From Pseudonocardiaceae bacterium (GTDB lineage: Bacteria > Actinomycetota > Actinomycetes > Mycobacteriales > Pseudonocardiaceae), in contig WHSZ01000008.1 in NCBI GenBank assembly GCA_009379845.1, positions 47,723 through 111,722 on the forward strand: DNA of 64,000 bases. Direction: 5' to 3'. The notes beneath the pieces are model-generated. The model saw only the letters and a list, made by a program, of their open reading frames with translations, was not told the origin of the DNA and made no database searches. The position numbers were made by a program, and so were the translations under genes. Shown here one piece after another: positions 39,331-50,880 of the stretch. Position 1 is the stretch's first letter; the number at the start of each line of letters is the position of its first letter.

Positions 39331-40194
39331 TCAACCGCGCCGTGCCGTCGCGAAGCGCGGTCGACCGGCCAGATCCGGGTGGTCGTCGACTTCGCTGAGT
39401 ACCCGGCGGCCGGACAGCAGAGCCGGCACGGACTGGCCGTGCCGTTCGTCGTGTTCGATGGCGAGCACCCCGCCGGGCTTGAGCAGCCGGGCCGCGCAGC
39501 TGACAGCGGGACGGATCACCTCCAGCCCGCCCTCGTCGGCGTAGACCGCGTTCACCGGGTCGTGCCCGGACACCTCGGGGGCCACCCGGGTGCCACGCGG
39601 CACGTAGGGCGGGTTGCACACCACCGCGTCCACCAGCCCGTCCAGCTCGGCGAACAGGGCACCGTCGGTGACATCGCCGGAGTACAACCGGATCGCGGTG
39701 TCCCCCTCGGCGGTGCGTGCCTCCGCGTTGCGACGCGCCCAGGACAGCGCGACCGGGTCGTTGTCCACGGCGTACACCGTGGCGTCCGGCCTGGCGTTCG
39801 CGATGGCCAGTGCCAGCGCGCCCGAACCGGTGCACAGATCGACGACCAGCGGGTCGGGCACGTTCTGCAGGCTGGTGAGCGTCCACTCGAGCAGCAGCTC
39901 GGTTTCCGGTCGTGGCACGAACACCCCGGGGCCGACGTCCACGGTGATGCCGCCGACCGCGGCCCAGCCGGTCAGGTGTTGCAGTGGGATGCGCTTGGCT
40001 CGCTGGGCGACCAGCTGCCCGATAGCGTCCACCACCGGCGGGTCGACCAGTGGGATCAGGGGCAGGCGGCCGCGTTCCACCCCGAGCACGTGCGCGGCGA
40101 GCAGTTCGGCGTCGGTGCGCGGGGATTCCACGCCGGCTTCGGCCAGCAGGCGTTCGGCTTCCAGGATCGCCAGGCGCAACGGCTGTCGTGTCAC
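39331..40194 (-). CDS. prmC: release factor glutamine N5-methyltransferase
   Basis: A 287-residue protein. Residues 1-80 are the helical release-factor-binding domain; FVPRPETELLLEW leads into the methyltransferase domain with VVDLCTGSGALALAIA (motif I), YAVDNDP and the catalytic VVCNPPYVPRG. It methylates the Gln of the GGQ loop in RF1 and RF2. The start is GTG at 40192-40194. It directly follows prfA, its substrate, as in many bacteria. Confidence 0.94.
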   Translation of the reverse strand: MTRQPLRLAILEAERLLAEAGVESPRTDAELLAAHVLGVERGRLPLIPLVDPPVVDAIGQLVAQRAKRIPLQHLTGWAAVGGITVDVGPGVFVPRPETELLLEWTLTSLQNVPDPLVVDLCTGSGALALAIANARPDATVYAVDNDPVALSWARRNAEARTAEGDTAIRLYSGDVTDGALFAELDGLVDAVVCNPPYVPRGTRVAPEVSGHDPVNAVYADEGGLEVIRPAVSCAARLLKPGGVLAIEHDERHGQSVPALLSGRRVLSEVDDHPDLAGRPRFATARRG

Positions 40195-40227
40195 GGGGGC
40201 CAGCCTGCCATGCCGTGCCCCAATTTC

Positions 40228-40266
40228 GCGTTATGTACTCACGATGCTTTTCTGACACCGTTATTA
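40228..40266. repeat. 39-bp dispersed intergenic motif, copy 2
   Basis: It aligns with 18323-18361 at 28 of 39 positions without gaps. It lies between the prfA stop and the prmC start. Confidence 0.6.
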
Positions 40267-40295
40267 TGGTTGCCGCGACGCGCGGGGCGGAGTCG

Positions 40296-41381
40296 TCAGG
40301 TGGTGGCGGATCGCGCGGCGATGCGCTCGGCACGGTCCGCCTCGCTCAGCGCGTCCAGCACGCCGTCCAGTTCACCGCCAAGCACCTGATCGAGGTTGTA
40401 CGCCTTGTAGCTCACCCGGTGATCGGAGATCCGATTCTCCGGGAAGTTGTAGGTGCGCACCCGCTCCGAACGATCCACGGTGCGCACCTGGCTGCGCCGC
40501 TCCTCGGTCGCCTTCGCCGCCGCTTCCTCCTCGGCGATCGCCTGCAGCCGCGCCTGCAGCACCCGGATCGCCCGCAGCCGGTTCTGCAGCTGGGACTTCT
40601 CGTTCTGGCAGGAGACCACGATCCCGGTCGGCAGGTGGGTCACGCGCACCGCGGAGTCGGTGGTGTTCACGCTCTGCCCACCCGGCCCCGAGGACCGGAA
40701 CACGTCGATGCGCAGATCGTTCTCGTCCACGGTGGCCTCGACCTCTTCCGGTTCCGGGTAGACCAGCACGCCGGCGGCAGAGGTGTGGATCCGGCCCTGC
40801 GACTCGGTGGTCGGCACCCGCTGCACGCGGTGTACACCGCCCTCGTACTTCATCCGGGCCCACACACCCTCCGGAGTGTTGCCGCGCCCCTTCACCGAAA
40901 CGGTGACGTCCTTGTAGCCACCCAGCTCGGTGTCGGTGGCGTCCAGTATCTCGGTCTGCCAGCCCCGAGCTTCGGCGTAACGCAGGTACATCCGCAGCAG
41001 ATCGCCGGCGAACAGCGCGGACTCCTCGCCTCCCGCCCCCGACTTGATCTCCATGACGACGTCCGATGCGTCGTAGGGATCGCGCGGGAGTAACTGCTCG
41101 GCGAGCTTGCTCTCCAGCGCGGGAACGCGCTCCGCGAGCGCCTCGGCCTCGGCCGCGAACGCCGGGTCCTCCCCAGCCAGCTCGCGCGCCGCGGCCAGGT
41201 CCCCGCGCGCCGTTTCCAGCTCGCCGATGGTCGTGACAAGGGGTTTCAGTTCCGCGTACCGGCGGCCGAGCTTGCGGGCGAGCCCTTGATCGGCATGCAC
41301 CGTCGGATCGGACAGCCGTTGCTCCAGCTCCGCGTACTCGGCGAGCAGCGGCCGCAGAGACTGCTCAGTTGCGGCGTCCAC
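40296..41381 (-). CDS. prfA: peptide chain release factor 1
   Basis: A 361-residue factor that ends translation at UAA and UAG. The peptidyl-hydrolysis motif [15 protein letters not shown] is present, and the codon-recognition domain has [19 protein letters not shown], with the P-x-T type tripeptide of RF1 rather than the SPF of RF2. GTG 41381 stands six bases after GGAGG. It lies between rpmE and prmC. Confidence 0.96.
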   Translation of the reverse strand: MDAATEQSLRPLLAEYAELEQRLSDPTVHADQGLARKLGRRYAELKPLVTTIGELETARGDLAAARELAGEDPAFAAEAEALAERVPALESKLAEQLLPRDPYDASDVVMEIKSGAGGEESALFAGDLLRMYLRYAEARGWQTEILDATDTELGGYKDVTVSVKGRGNTPEGVWARMKYEGGVHRVQRVPTTESQGRIHTSAAGVLVYPEPEEVEATVDENDLRIDVFRSSGPGGQSVNTTDSAVRVTHLPTGIVVSCQNEKSQLQNRLRAIRVLQARLQAIAEEEAAAKATEERRSQVRTVDRSERVRTYNFPENRISDHRVSYKAYNLDQVLGGELDGVLDALSEADRAERIAARSATT

Positions 41382-41426
41382 CGCTCGCCTCCTTGTTGGT
41401 GTGAATGCGATACCGCGCGCATGAAA

Positions 41427-41472
41427 ACGGCGCCCGTCGCGAACACGCGCGTGTTCGTCGTACGGACGCCGT
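41427..41472 (-). terminator. rpmE terminator hairpin
   Basis: On the minus strand an outer stem ACGGCG/CGCCGT encloses a perfect inner stem GAACACG/CGTGTTC, and TTTTC follows. It starts 9 bp after the rpmE stop and ends before prfA. Confidence 0.6.
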
Positions 41473-41480
41473 CGGCGAAG

Positions 41481-41693
41481 CTACTTCTTGCGCTTGCCGT
41501 ACCGCTGCTCGAACTTCGCGACCCGGCCACCGGTGTCCAGGATCTTCTGCTTACCCGTGTAGAACGGGTGGCACGCCGAGCAGATGTCGACGTGAATGGT
41601 GCCGGAAGACTTGGTGCTGCGCGTGGTGAACGTGTCCCCACAGCTGCAAGTGATCTCCGTGGTGACGTACTCGGGGTGAATACCGCTCTTCAA
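41481..41693 (-). CDS. rpmE: 50S ribosomal protein L31 (zinc-binding form)
   Basis: A 70-residue protein: [20 protein letters not shown] gives the first Cys pair and [20 protein letters not shown] the second, so this is the four-Cys (C+) type of L31 that binds zinc. Many actinobacteria also carry a Cys-less copy elsewhere, used when zinc is short. TTG 41693 is the start, seven bases after GAGAGGA. Confidence 0.95.
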   Translation of the reverse strand: MKSGIHPEYVTTEITCSCGDTFTTRSTKSSGTIHVDICSACHPFYTGKQKILDTGGRVAKFEQRYGKRKK

Positions 41694-41849
41694 CGTGGTG
41701 TCCTCTCTACCTAGCCGCCGGGTCCCCGAGCCGAAGCAGCGGGGTGAACCGGTGCCGAACTGGGACGATTTTGCCAGACGCGCTGGCTCAAGGCTGCAAC
41801 GCGTCCGGGCGCACGGCTATTCCACCGGGCTCCGCGCGCCCGTAACTCG

Positions 41850-43874
41850 CTACTCCTCTTCCTGACCGGGTGCCGTCTTGGACACCTGCATCAGGAACTC
41901 GATGTTCGTCTTGCTCTTCCGCAGCCGGTCAAGCAGCAGGTCGATGGCCTGCTGCGAGTCAAGCGCGTGCAGCACCCGGCGCAGCTTGTGCGTCACCGCG
42001 AGCTCGTCCGGCGCGAGCAGCAGCTCTTCCTTCCGGGTGCTCGACTGCAGCACGTCCACCGCGGGGAACGTCCGCTTGTCCGCGATCTTGCGGTCCAGCT
42101 TCAGCTCGGCGTTGCCGGTGCCCTTGAACTCCTCGAATATCACGGTGTCCATTGTGGACCCCGTCTCTACCAGCGCGGTGGCGAAGATGGTCAGCGAACC
42201 GCCACCCTCGATGTTCCGCGCGGCGCCGAGGAACCGCTTCGGCGGGTACAGCGCCGTGGAGTCCACACCACCGGACAGGATCCGGCCGGATGCCGGTGCC
42301 GCCAGGTTGTAGGCGCGGCCCAGCCGGGTGATCGAGTCCAGCAGCACGACCACGTCGTGCCCCATCTCCACCAGGCGCTTGGCGCGCTCGATGGACAGCT
42401 CGGCGACCGAGGTGTGATCGGAGGCCGGGCGGTCGAACGTCGAGGCGATCACCTCGCCGTTCACCGACCGCTGCATGTCGGTGACCTCTTCCGGCCGCTC
42501 GTCGGCGAGCACCACCATCAGGTGGCACTCCGGGTTGTTCTTGGTGATGGCATTGGCGATGGACTGCAGGATCATCGTCTTACCGGCCTTCGGCGGCGAG
42601 ACGATGAGCGCACGCTGCCCCTTGCCGATCGGCATCACCAGGTCGATCACCCGGGTGGTCAGCTGGTGTGGCTCGGTCTCGAGGCGCAACCGCTCATTCG
42701 GGTAGAGCGGGGTCAGCTTCTGGAAGTCCGCACGGCCGCGGGCCTTCTCCGGGTCGAGCCCATTGATGGTGTCCACTCGGACCAGCGGGTTGAACTTCTG
42801 CCGCTGCTGCTCACCCTCGCGCGGCTGCCGGATCATGCCGGTGACGTTGTCACCCCTGCGCAGCCCGTACTTGCGGACCAGCGAGAGCGAGACGTACACG
42901 TCGTTCGGCCCCGCGAGGTAACCCGAGGTCCGCACGAACGCGTAGTTGTCAAGCACGTCGAGAATGCCGCCGACCGGCAGCAGCACGTCGTCCTCGCGGA
43001 TCTCGGTGTCCGCCCCGCCGCCTTCGGGGCGGCCGCCACCCCGGCGCCTGCGGTCCCGGAACCTCCGGCCCCTACGCCGGCCGTCGCCGTCGTCACCGTC
43101 GTCGCCGTTCTGCCTGCCGCCCTGCTGACGGTCGTTCTGCCGACCACCTCGGGTGTCCTGGCCACCGCGGGTGTCCTGGCCCTGACCGGTGCGCTGGTTC
43201 TCCCGGCCATCCCGGCCTTCGCCGCGCTGCTCGGTACCCTGCTGCGCGCCGCCGTCCTGGCCGCCTGCCGGGCGGTTGGCGCCGCGACGCCGACGGTTGT
43301 CGCGCTTCTCGCCGCCGTCCTGCCGGGTGTCCTCGCGGGCCTCACCCTGATCGGTGGCTTGCGTGCTCGACTCGGCCCGGCGATCGTTCCCGCCGGCCTT
43401 TCGGGTGCCTTCGGTCGTCGTGGAGTCCTGCATTACCCCGTTCCGAGGCGTCTCGCCTCCTTCTGAGGTGGTCTGTTCGCCCGAACCGACGCTGGCTGGA
43501 GCGTCGGTGATCTCCGGCTCATCGGCCGTCTCATTCGTCGGCCGGCTGGCGCGCCTCCTGCTCGGCGCCTTTGGCGGCGGCGCGTCGTCTACCCCGTCCA
43601 ACGGGAGCGTTTCGGGGCGAGACCGGCCACCCTGATTGTCCTGATGCTCCTTGATGGCAGCGATCAGATCGGTCTTGCGCATCCCGGCCGTGCTCTTGAT
43701 ACCCAGCTCATCGGCGAGTTCCCGGAGCTCGGCGAGCACCATGCCGGAAAGTCCGGAACGGCGCCTGGGTGGCGCGCCACCAGCAGGTGCTTTACCCCCG
43801 GAATTCTCCTGCGAGGACGCGTCCCCGGAGGCTGCGGTCGCGGATTCGCCGCTCAATAGATCGGTGTTGCTCAC
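41850..43874 (-). CDS. rho: transcription termination factor Rho with long disordered insertion
   Basis: A 674-residue RNA helicase, much longer than E. coli Rho (419). Residues about 38-80 form the Rho N helical domain (GMVLAELRELADELGIKSTA). About 85-265 is an insertion rich in R, G, D, Q and N (GQDTRGGQDTRGGRQ, GDDGDDGDGRRRGRR). Then come the RNA-binding cold-shock-like domain (GGILDVLDNYAFVRTSGYL) and the ATPase domain with Walker A VSPPKAGKT, DERPEEVTDM and the R-loop region. Such insertions are usual in actinobacterial Rho and affect RNA binding. GTG 43874 follows GGAAGGA. Confidence 0.96.
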   Translation of the reverse strand: MSNTDLLSGESATAASGDASSQENSGGKAPAGGAPPRRRSGLSGMVLAELRELADELGIKSTAGMRKTDLIAAIKEHQDNQGGRSRPETLPLDGVDDAPPPKAPSRRRASRPTNETADEPEITDAPASVGSGEQTTSEGGETPRNGVMQDSTTTEGTRKAGGNDRRAESSTQATDQGEAREDTRQDGGEKRDNRRRRGANRPAGGQDGGAQQGTEQRGEGRDGRENQRTGQGQDTRGGQDTRGGRQNDRQQGGRQNGDDGDDGDGRRRGRRFRDRRRRGGGRPEGGGADTEIREDDVLLPVGGILDVLDNYAFVRTSGYLAGPNDVYVSLSLVRKYGLRRGDNVTGMIRQPREGEQQRQKFNPLVRVDTINGLDPEKARGRADFQKLTPLYPNERLRLETEPHQLTTRVIDLVMPIGKGQRALIVSPPKAGKTMILQSIANAITKNNPECHLMVVLADERPEEVTDMQRSVNGEVIASTFDRPASDHTSVAELSIERAKRLVEMGHDVVVLLDSITRLGRAYNLAAPASGRILSGGVDSTALYPPKRFLGAARNIEGGGSLTIFATALVETGSTMDTVIFEEFKGTGNAELKLDRKIADKRTFPAVDVLQSSTRKEELLLAPDELAVTHKLRRVLHALDSQQAIDLLLDRLRKSKTNIEFLMQVSKTAPGQEEE

Positions 43875-44251
43875 ACATGTCCTTCCTGACCGATTCACGC
43901 CTCCAACGTGAATCAGCGGACTACCGCCCGCTTCGAATGCGGAACGGTCTTATTCATCCGGTGCGACGAACCTCGACGATATCGCGGACCACACAAGTGG
44001 CCCGCCCTATGGCAGGGCCGCCAGCACGGGATTCATCGGTCACCACGGCCCCCGGGTGCCCACCAGCATCGGCTCCGGCCAGTGACGCGGAGACGAAAGC
44101 TCAGCAGAAGATGTGGCCCAAGGAAGATCCCCTGGGAACAACACCGGGCGCCCGTGCGCGCGGTGACTGAACACTGCCGAGGGTAGACGTAGCCGGTTCG
44201 GGGTGCAACAACCGCCCCCACCTGGCGCGTCGTGCGATGCCACACCCCATG
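43875..44251 (-). other. rho leader / thrB-rho gap (377 bp)
   Basis: No coding frame with a ribosome site is seen. Near the rho end lies a hairpin (separate entry). The rest has no repeat or T-rich terminator for thrB that I can point to. A long 5' leader before rho is common because rho is often autoregulated, which is a possible use for this region. Confidence 0.5.
43892..43914 (-). promoter_or_regulatory. hairpin just upstream of the rho ribosome site
   Basis: GATTCACG (43892-43899) pairs with CGTGAATC (43907-43914) around a 7-base loop, an 8-bp perfect stem. It ends about 17 bases before the rho GTG, right beside the GGAAGGA ribosome site, so it could affect translation or mark the end of a leader. 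Confidence 0.4.
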
Positions 44252-45196
44252 TCACGCCAGCGGCTCCAGGCGTATCCCGTCCCGATCAACCGGAAGCTCA
44301 CGCACCTCGAACCCGTTGGTGTCCACGTCGGACCCGAGCACGCCGTCCGTGGTGAGCGCAAGCACGGTGGGACCGGCGCCCGAGATCGCCGCGGCGACGC
44401 CGCGCTCCCGGAGCCGGTCGATCAACGCGATGCTTTCCGGCAGCGCGGGTTCGCGATAGTCCTGGTGCAGCCGGTCCTCGGTGGCCGGGAACATCAGCTC
44501 GGGACGCGCGGTGATGGCGTGCACCGCGAGCGCGGCCCGACCTGCGGCGAACGCCGCGTCGGAGTGCGGGACCTGCTCGGGCAGCAACCCCCGGGTCACT
44601 GCCGTCGCGGAACGCACCTGCGGCACCGCGACTACCGGGCGGATCGCCTGATGGGGTTCGGCCCTGCTGGCATGGAAGCCGTCATCGGACCGCCACACCA
44701 GCACCAGCCCGCCGAGCAGGCTGGCCGCCGCGTTGTCGGCGTGTCCTTCGAATCGTGCGGCAAGGTTCAGCACACGTTCATGGAACGCATCCGAGGTGGG
44801 ATCTATTCCAGCCAGCACGAAGCCAGCCGCGGCACCGGCGACGACGGCTGCCGCCGAGGAACCCAGCCCTCGGGAGTGCGGGATGGCGTTACGGCAGTGC
44901 ACCCGCAGCGTTCCCGCCTCGTGCCCGACCTCCTTGCCGGCGGCACGCAGCGCGCGAAGCAGCAGGTGCCGCTCACTGGTCGGCAGCTGCTCGGCACCCT
45001 CCCCGGATACCTCGACCCGGGTTTCACCCCCACCGGAACGCACCGCGACCACGTCGTACAGCCCGAGCGCCATGCCGAGCGCGTCGAAGCCGGACCCCAG
45101 GTTGGCTGTGGACGCGGGCACGGTCACGCGCACCCCACGCGCGGCCCCAGCACTCACGCCCGCCTCCCCCTCGGGCACCGGACGCGGCTCGGTCAC
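44252..45196 (-). CDS. thrB: homoserine kinase
   Basis: A 314-residue GHMP kinase. [20 protein letters not shown] starts the fold, [20 protein letters not shown] is the ATP-binding loop, and [12 protein letters not shown] the third motif. It phosphorylates homoserine for threonine synthesis. The GTG overlaps the thrC stop (GTGA), which fixes the start at 45196; the longer frame lies inside thrC. Confidence 0.95.
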   Translation of the reverse strand: MTEPRPVPEGEAGVSAGAARGVRVTVPASTANLGSGFDALGMALGLYDVVAVRSGGGETRVEVSGEGAEQLPTSERHLLLRALRAAGKEVGHEAGTLRVHCRNAIPHSRGLGSSAAAVVAGAAAGFVLAGIDPTSDAFHERVLNLAARFEGHADNAAASLLGGLVLVWRSDDGFHASRAEPHQAIRPVVAVPQVRSATAVTRGLLPEQVPHSDAAFAAGRAALAVHAITARPELMFPATEDRLHQDYREPALPESIALIDRLRERGVAAAISGAGPTVLALTTDGVLGSDVDTNGFEVRELPVDRDGIRLEPLA

Positions 45197-46260
45197 GAGA
45201 GCTCCAGTGCGGTGGCGACCGCGTCCGGATCCACCGGAAGCGGTTCGATCTCGATGTTGTTCTCCAGCGCGGTTGACGGGTCCTTCAGCCCGTTCCCGGT
45301 GACGGTGCACACCACGAGCGAGCCGGCCGGCAGCCGACCGTCCTCGGCGGTGGCCAGCAGCCCGGCCACGCTCGCCGCGGACGCCGGTTCAACGAACACC
45401 GCCTCGCGCTGGGCGAGCAGCCGGTAGGCGTGCAGGATCCGCTCGTCGGTGACCGCCTCGAACAGCCCCTTGGACTCGTCCTTGGCCTCGACCGCGCTCG
45501 TCCACGACGCCGGGCTGCCCACCCGGATCGCGGTCGCGATGGTTTCCGGGTCGCGCACCGGCTCGCCACGCACCAGCGGCGCGGCCCCCGCGGCCTGGAA
45601 CCCGAACATCCGGGGCGTGGCGGTCAGCAAGCCGTCCTCGAAGTAATCGCCGTAGCCGCGCCAGTAAGCTGTGATATTGCCCGCATTTCCCACCGGCAGG
45701 CAGTGCACGTCCGGGGCACGGCCGAGCACGTCGCAGATCTCCCACGCCGCCGTCTTCTGCCCGACGAGCCGTACCGGGTTGACCGAGTTGACCAGCATCA
45801 CCGGGTGGTCGGCAGCGGTCTTGCGGGCCAGCTCGAGGCAATCGTCGAAGTTGCCGTCCACCTGCAGGATGCGCGCGCCGTGCACCACTGCCTGGGCCAG
45901 CTTGCCGAGCGCGATCTTCGCCTGCGGCACGAGCACCGCGCAGGTCAGCCCGGCACGTGCCGCGTAGGCCGCCGCCGATGCCGAGGTGTTCCCTGTCGAC
46001 GCGCACAGCACCGCCTGGTACCCGGTGGCCAGCGCGTGCGTGATCGCCACGGTCATCCCGCGGTCCTTGAACGACCCGGTCGGGTTCGCCCCCTCCACCT
46101 TCAGATACACGGTGCACCCGGTCAGTTCGGACAGGTGCGGCGCGTCGATCAGCGGCGTACCGCCCTCGTGCAGGGTGACGACGTCGGCCCCATCGGGCAG
46201 CTCGATCCGATCCGCGTACGCCCGGATGACTCCGGGCCAGCCGCGCCGCACGATCGTCAT
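45193..46260 (-). CDS. thrC: threonine synthase
   Basis: A 355-residue PLP enzyme. The cofactor Lys is in [18 protein letters not shown], and [18 protein letters not shown] binds the phosphate. It turns O-phosphohomoserine into threonine. Its length is that of the short class of threonine synthases. The ATG overlaps the hom stop and its stop overlaps thrB. Confidence 0.95.
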   Translation of the reverse strand: MTIVRRGWPGVIRAYADRIELPDGADVVTLHEGGTPLIDAPHLSELTGCTVYLKVEGANPTGSFKDRGMTVAITHALATGYQAVLCASTGNTSASAAAYAARAGLTCAVLVPQAKIALGKLAQAVVHGARILQVDGNFDDCLELARKTAADHPVMLVNSVNPVRLVGQKTAAWEICDVLGRAPDVHCLPVGNAGNITAYWRGYGDYFEDGLLTATPRMFGFQAAGAAPLVRGEPVRDPETIATAIRVGSPASWTSAVEAKDESKGLFEAVTDERILHAYRLLAQREAVFVEPASAASVAGLLATAEDGRLPAGSLVVCTVTGNGLKDPSTALENNIEIEPLPVDPDAVATALELS

Positions 46261-47567
46261 GGCTCTCCGCCCTCCACCCGCATCACGCTGACCACCTCGT
46301 GTACCGCGTCGAGCTTGGCGATCTCATCGACGGTTGACCGTAGCGCCGCGTCGGTCGCGGCGTGCGTCACCACGACCAGGCTGGCGTCCTGATTCCGGCC
46401 CCGCTGGCGCACCGCGGCGATGCTCACGTCGTGTGCCGCGAACGCGGCCGCGACCTGGGAGAGCACGCCGGCACGGTCCGCCACGTCGAGGCTGATGTGG
46501 TACCGGGTGCACGTTTCGGCGAACGGCCGGACCGGCAACGCCGCGTACGCGGACTCGCGCGGGCCGCGCCCGCCGGCGACCCGGTTGCGCGCCACCGCGA
46601 TCAGATCGCCGAGCACCGCGCTGGCGGTTGGCGCCCCGCCGGCGCCCTGCCCGTAGAACATCAGCTGACCCGCGGCCTCGGCCTCCACGTAAACGGCGTT
46701 GAACGCACCGTCCACACTGGACAGCGGGTGGCGGCGCGGCAGCATCACCGGGTGCACCCGCACGGACACCGCCTCGCCACCTTCGGCCCCGTTCACCCGT
46801 TCACAGATGGCGAGCAGCTTCACCGTTCGGTCCAGCGCCTTCGCGGCAGCGATGTCCGAGGAGCTCACTTCGGAGATACCTTCCCGGTGCACATCCGCGG
46901 CACTGACCCTGGTGTGGAACGCCAGCGAGGCCAGGATCGCGGCCTTGGACGCCGCGTCGAAGCCGTCCACATCGGCGGTGGGATCCGCCTCCGCGTAGCC
47001 GAGCCTGCTCGCCTCCTCGAGGGTTTCCGAGTAGCCGGCTCCGGTCGAGTCCATCGCGGACAGGATGTAGTTCGTGGTGCCGTTCACGATGCCCATCACC
47101 CGGGTGATCCGGTCCCCCGCAAGAGATTCTCGCAACGGGCGCAGCAGCGGGATCGCCCCGGCGACCGCCGCCTCGAAGTACAGGTCGGCCCCCGAGGTGT
47201 CCGCGGCGGCGAACAGTTCGGCCCCGTGTTCGGCCAGCAGCGCCTTGTTCGCGGTGACAACCGACTTGCCGGCGCGCAGCGCGTTCAGCAGCAACGTGCG
47301 GGCCGGCTCGATACCGCCGATCATCTCCACCACGATGTCCACATCGGACTCGACAAGCGCGGTGGCATCCGAGGTGAGCAGTTCGGCCGGCACATCGGGA
47401 TGCTTGTCCGGGCGGCGCACCGCGACGCCGGCCAGCTCGATGGAGGCCCCGGCACGCGCGGTGAAATCGGCCGCGTGCTCGTGCAGCAGCCGCGCGACCT
47501 CGGTGCCCACCGTGCCGTAACCGAGCAGCGCCACCTTCACCGACGCGGAATCGCCCTCCCCGTTCAC
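46257..47567 (-). CDS. hom: homoserine dehydrogenase with ACT domain
   Basis: A 436-residue enzyme. [18 protein letters not shown] binds NAD(P), [19 protein letters not shown] and [24 protein letters not shown] hold the active site, and the C-terminal ACT domain ([20 protein letters not shown]) should bind threonine for feedback inhibition. It reduces aspartate semialdehyde to homoserine. It overlaps lysA and thrC by 4 bp. Confidence 0.95.
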   Translation of the reverse strand: MNGEGDSASVKVALLGYGTVGTEVARLLHEHAADFTARAGASIELAGVAVRRPDKHPDVPAELLTSDATALVESDVDIVVEMIGGIEPARTLLLNALRAGKSVVTANKALLAEHGAELFAAADTSGADLYFEAAVAGAIPLLRPLRESLAGDRITRVMGIVNGTTNYILSAMDSTGAGYSETLEEASRLGYAEADPTADVDGFDAASKAAILASLAFHTRVSAADVHREGISEVSSSDIAAAKALDRTVKLLAICERVNGAEGGEAVSVRVHPVMLPRRHPLSSVDGAFNAVYVEAEAAGQLMFYGQGAGGAPTASAVLGDLIAVARNRVAGGRGPRESAYAALPVRPFAETCTRYHISLDVADRAGVLSQVAAAFAAHDVSIAAVRQRGRNQDASLVVVTHAATDAALRSTVDEIAKLDAVHEVVSVMRVEGGEP

Positions 47568-48991
47568 TGCACCTCCAGACGCAACAGGTCTTCCATGGTT
47601 TCGCGCCTGCGAAGCGGCCGAGCCGAGCCGTCCCGTACCGCGACAACCGCCGGCCGGGGCAGCCAGTTGTAGCTGCTGGCCATCGAGTAGCAGTACGCGC
47701 CGGTGGCGGCGACCGCAACCAGGTCACCGGGTCCAAGGTTGTCCGGCAGCCAGCAATCGCGGACCACGACGTCGCCGGATTCACAATGCTTACCGACCAC
47801 GCGGGAAAGCGTGGCCGCCGCGCCGGGTTCGCTTCCCCTGGAAACCAGCCGGCAGTCGTACACCGCGTCGTACAGCGCGGAGCGGATGTTGTCGCTCATC
47901 CCGCCGTCCACGCTTACGAAGCGCCGCTGGCTGTCCACGCCGAGCACCACGTCCTTGATGGTGCCCACCTCGTACAGCGTTACCGTGCCGGGCCCGACGA
48001 TCGCCCTGCCCGGCTCCACCGCGACCCGCGGGATCGGCAGCCCAGCGTGATCACATTCCTTGGCCACGATGTTGTGTAGCTGGTCTGCCAGCATCTCGGG
48101 CGGCGGCGGGTCGTCCTGCGGCACGTAGGCGATGCCGAGCCCGCCACCGAGGTCCACAGTGGACACGGTGTCCAGCGCGTCGGCGCCGAGTTCGTCACGC
48201 AGATCCGAGAGCAGCCCGATCACCCGGTGGGCCGCTACCTCGAACCCGTCCGCGTCGAAGATCTGTGACCCGATGTGGCTGTGCAGCCCGTTCAGCCGCA
48301 GTGTCGGTGACTTCAGCGCCCGGCGCGCCGCCTCCATGGCATCCCCGGTCGCCAGCGAGAAACCGAACTTCTGGTCCTCGTGCGCGGTGGCGATGAACTC
48401 GTGGGTGTGCGCCTCGACACCAACGGTCACCCGGATCATCACCGGCTGCACGGCGTCGTACCGAGCGGCGATCGCCTCCAGCCGCGCGATCTCGTAGAAC
48501 GAGTCGAGCACGATCGTGCCGACACCGCGCGCGATCGCTTCCTCCAGTTCCGCTGGCGACTTATTGTTGCCGTGGAAGGTGATCCGCTGCGGCGGGAATC
48601 CCGCGTGCAACGCGGCGGCGAGCTCGCCGCCGGTGCACACGTCGAGGCTCAGCCCCTCCTCGGCCACCCACCGCGCGACCTGCGTGGACAGGAACGACTT
48701 CGCCGCGTAGTGCACCAGGGTCGGGTCACCGAACGCCCGCGCGTGCTCCGCGCAGCGCGCGCGGAAGTCCGCCTCGTCCACCACGAACAGCGGCGTGCCG
48801 TAGGTCTCCGCGAGCTCGCGGACGTCCACCCCGGCGATCCGCACCGCGCCGTCGGCTCCGCGGTCCGCGCTGCGCGGCCACACCCGCTCGTGCAACCGGT
48901 CCAGATCCTCCGGTGTGGACGGTCGGGTTCCCGCGGTGTCGGTGTGCGGCAGTACATCCGCGTGTAGTGGTCCTGCTGGGTGCGCTCTCAT
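47564..48991 (-). CDS. lysA: diaminopimelate decarboxylase
   Basis: A 475-residue fold-III PLP enzyme. The PLP Lys is in [27 protein letters not shown] binds phosphate and [10 protein letters not shown] carries the active Cys near the C-terminus. It makes lysine from meso-diaminopimelate. It starts 1 bp after the argS stop and overlaps hom, so aspartate-family genes are read together. Confidence 0.95.
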   Translation of the reverse strand: MRAHPAGPLHADVLPHTDTAGTRPSTPEDLDRLHERVWPRSADRGADGAVRIAGVDVRELAETYGTPLFVVDEADFRARCAEHARAFGDPTLVHYAAKSFLSTQVARWVAEEGLSLDVCTGGELAAALHAGFPPQRITFHGNNKSPAELEEAIARGVGTIVLDSFYEIARLEAIAARYDAVQPVMIRVTVGVEAHTHEFIATAHEDQKFGFSLATGDAMEAARRALKSPTLRLNGLHSHIGSQIFDADGFEVAAHRVIGLLSDLRDELGADALDTVSTVDLGGGLGIAYVPQDDPPPPEMLADQLHNIVAKECDHAGLPIPRVAVEPGRAIVGPGTVTLYEVGTIKDVVLGVDSQRRFVSVDGGMSDNIRSALYDAVYDCRLVSRGSEPGAAATLSRVVGKHCESGDVVVRDCWLPDNLGPGDLVAVAATGAYCYSMASSYNWLPRPAVVAVRDGSARPLRRRETMEDLLRLEVQ

Positions 48992-48992
48992 C

Positions 48993-50654
48993 TCACATCC
49001 GTTCCGGGGCGGTCACACCGAGCAGCCCCAGCCCGTTGGCCAGCACCTGCCGGGTCGCGGCGCACAGCCGGAGCCGCGCGGTGTGGATCGCGCCGGGCTG
49101 CTCGTCGCCCTGCGGCAGGATCCGGCACGAGTCGTAGAATTTGTGGTACGCGCTCGCCAGGCTCTCCAGGTACCTGGCGACGCGATGTGGCTCGCGGAGC
49201 GCGGCGGCCGTGGCCACCACTTCGCGGAACTCACCGAGTGTACGGATGAGCTCGCCCTCCCGCTCGTGCGAGAGCAGCCCGTAGTCGACCTCGTCGTTCC
49301 GGTCCGCACGAAGGCCGAGATCTTCGGCGTTGCGCAGCACCGAGGAGAGCCGGGCGTGTGCGTACTGCACGTAGAATACCGGGTTTTCGTTGGTGCGCTT
49401 ACGAAGCAGATCCAGGTCGATGTCCAGGGCCGAATCCACCGACGAGCGGACCATGGCGTAACGGCCGGCGTCCACACCGACCGCGTCGACCAGATCATCC
49501 AAGGTCACGACCGTGCCGGCCCGCTTGCTCATCCGCATCGGCTGCCCGTGGCTGACCAGGTTCACCATCTGTCCAATGAGGACTTCCACGACGCCGGGAT
49601 CGTCCCCGAAGGCGGCGGCCGCGGCCTTCAGCCGTGCGATGTAGCCGTGATGGTCCGCACCGAGCATATAGATGCATAGATCGAAGCCCCGGCCGCGCTT
49701 GTCGAGCAGATAGGCGAGATCGCCCGCGATATAGGCGGGTGTGCCGTCACTCTTGATGACCACCCGATCCTTGTCGTCCCCGAATTCGGTGGACCGCAGC
49801 CACCATGCCCCTTCGGCGAAATACAGCTTGTCGGAATTCGTCAGCCGCCGCACCGCGGCGGTCACCGCGCCCGACGAGTGCAGCGAATCCTCATGGAAGT
49901 AGACGTCGAAGTCGGTGCCAAACTTGTGCAGGCTGTTCTTGATCTCGTCGAACATCAGCCGCACCCCGGTGCCGCGGAACAGTTCGTGGCGCTCGTCGGC
50001 CGGCAACGACAGCGCGTCCGGTCGCTTGCGGAGCACCTCGCCCGCGATGTCCGAAATGTAGGCACCCGCGTAACCGTCCTCAGGAGCCGGCTCGCCCTGC
50101 GCGGCCGCGATCAGCGAGCGGACGAACCGGTCGATCTGCGCACCCGCGTCGTTGAAGTAGTACTCGCGCGTCACGCTCGCGCCCTGGGCGGCGAGGATCC
50201 GGCCGAGGGCGTCGCCGGCCGCGGCCCACCTGGCGCCGCCGAGGTGAATGGGACCCGTCGGGTTCGCCGAGACGAACTCCAGGTTGATCGTCCGGCCGGC
50301 GAGCGCGTCACCGGTTCCGTAGCGCTCCGCCTCGCCGATCACTTCGGCCACGATCGCGCCCTGGGCGTCCGCGGCCAGCCGGAGGTTGAGAAATCCCGGC
50401 CCGGCGACCTCGACGCTGTCCAGCCCATGGCTGCCGCCGAGTTGCTCGGCAAGCGCCTCGGCCAGCTCGCGCGGCGCCAGCCCCACCTCCTTCGCGACCT
50501 GCAGCGCCAGGTTGGTGGCATAGTCACCGTGCGCGGGGTTACGCGGCCGCTCGACGGTCACCACGTCCGGCAGCACGCCGGCATCCAGCCCTCGACTGGA
50601 GAGCACGTCGGCGGCGACGGAACGAACCAGGTCAGCAAGCGCAGCGGGGGTCAC
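48993..50654 (-). CDS. argS: arginyl-tRNA synthetase
   Basis: A 553-residue class I synthetase. The N-terminal additional domain carries [20 protein letters not shown], the HIGH-type motif is [16 protein letters not shown], and the KMSKS-type motif is [13 protein letters not shown]-terminal anticodon-binding helical domain ends with [12 protein letters not shown]. It is the first gene of argS-lysA-hom-thrC-thrB. Confidence 0.95.
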   Translation of the reverse strand: MTPAALADLVRSVAADVLSSRGLDAGVLPDVVTVERPRNPAHGDYATNLALQVAKEVGLAPRELAEALAEQLGGSHGLDSVEVAGPGFLNLRLAADAQGAIVAEVIGEAERYGTGDALAGRTINLEFVSANPTGPIHLGGARWAAAGDALGRILAAQGASVTREYYFNDAGAQIDRFVRSLIAAAQGEPAPEDGYAGAYISDIAGEVLRKRPDALSLPADERHELFRGTGVRLMFDEIKNSLHKFGTDFDVYFHEDSLHSSGAVTAAVRRLTNSDKLYFAEGAWWLRSTEFGDDKDRVVIKSDGTPAYIAGDLAYLLDKRGRGFDLCIYMLGADHHGYIARLKAAAAAFGDDPGVVEVLIGQMVNLVSHGQPMRMSKRAGTVVTLDDLVDAVGVDAGRYAMVRSSVDSALDIDLDLLRKRTNENPVFYVQYAHARLSSVLRNAEDLGLRADRNDEVDYGLLSHEREGELIRTLGEFREVVATAAALREPHRVARYLESLASAYHKFYDSCRILPQGDEQPGAIHTARLRLCAATRQVLANGLGLLGVTAPERM

Positions 50655-50880
50655 CTTCGGCAGTCTAAGGAGCGCGAGTCGGACCGCCCTAACGGGCCGA
50701 GGTAGCCCTGGTCGGGAGCCGCCCGCGGGGCAGCCAAACCCGCCCGAAGCCGTCCGGCCACCATCCCCCAGAATTGACTGGGATCAGACACCGTCAGCTT
50801 AGGGTGTCGGTGTGATGGGGGATCTCCGCGGGTGAGCCAGCGCGGTGACCGGACAACACGACTGAGACGCGGGTAGCGAG

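Noticed and set aside
38633..40333. Long minus-strand open frame of 566 codons
   Set aside because: It is very Arg/Gly-rich and overlaps prmC and the secreted-protein frame in another register. It is a shadow frame of GC-rich coding DNA.
41967..43466. Plus-strand 499-codon frame opposite rho
   Set aside because: It arises from the repetitive GC-rich rho insertion; the rho product is unmistakable.
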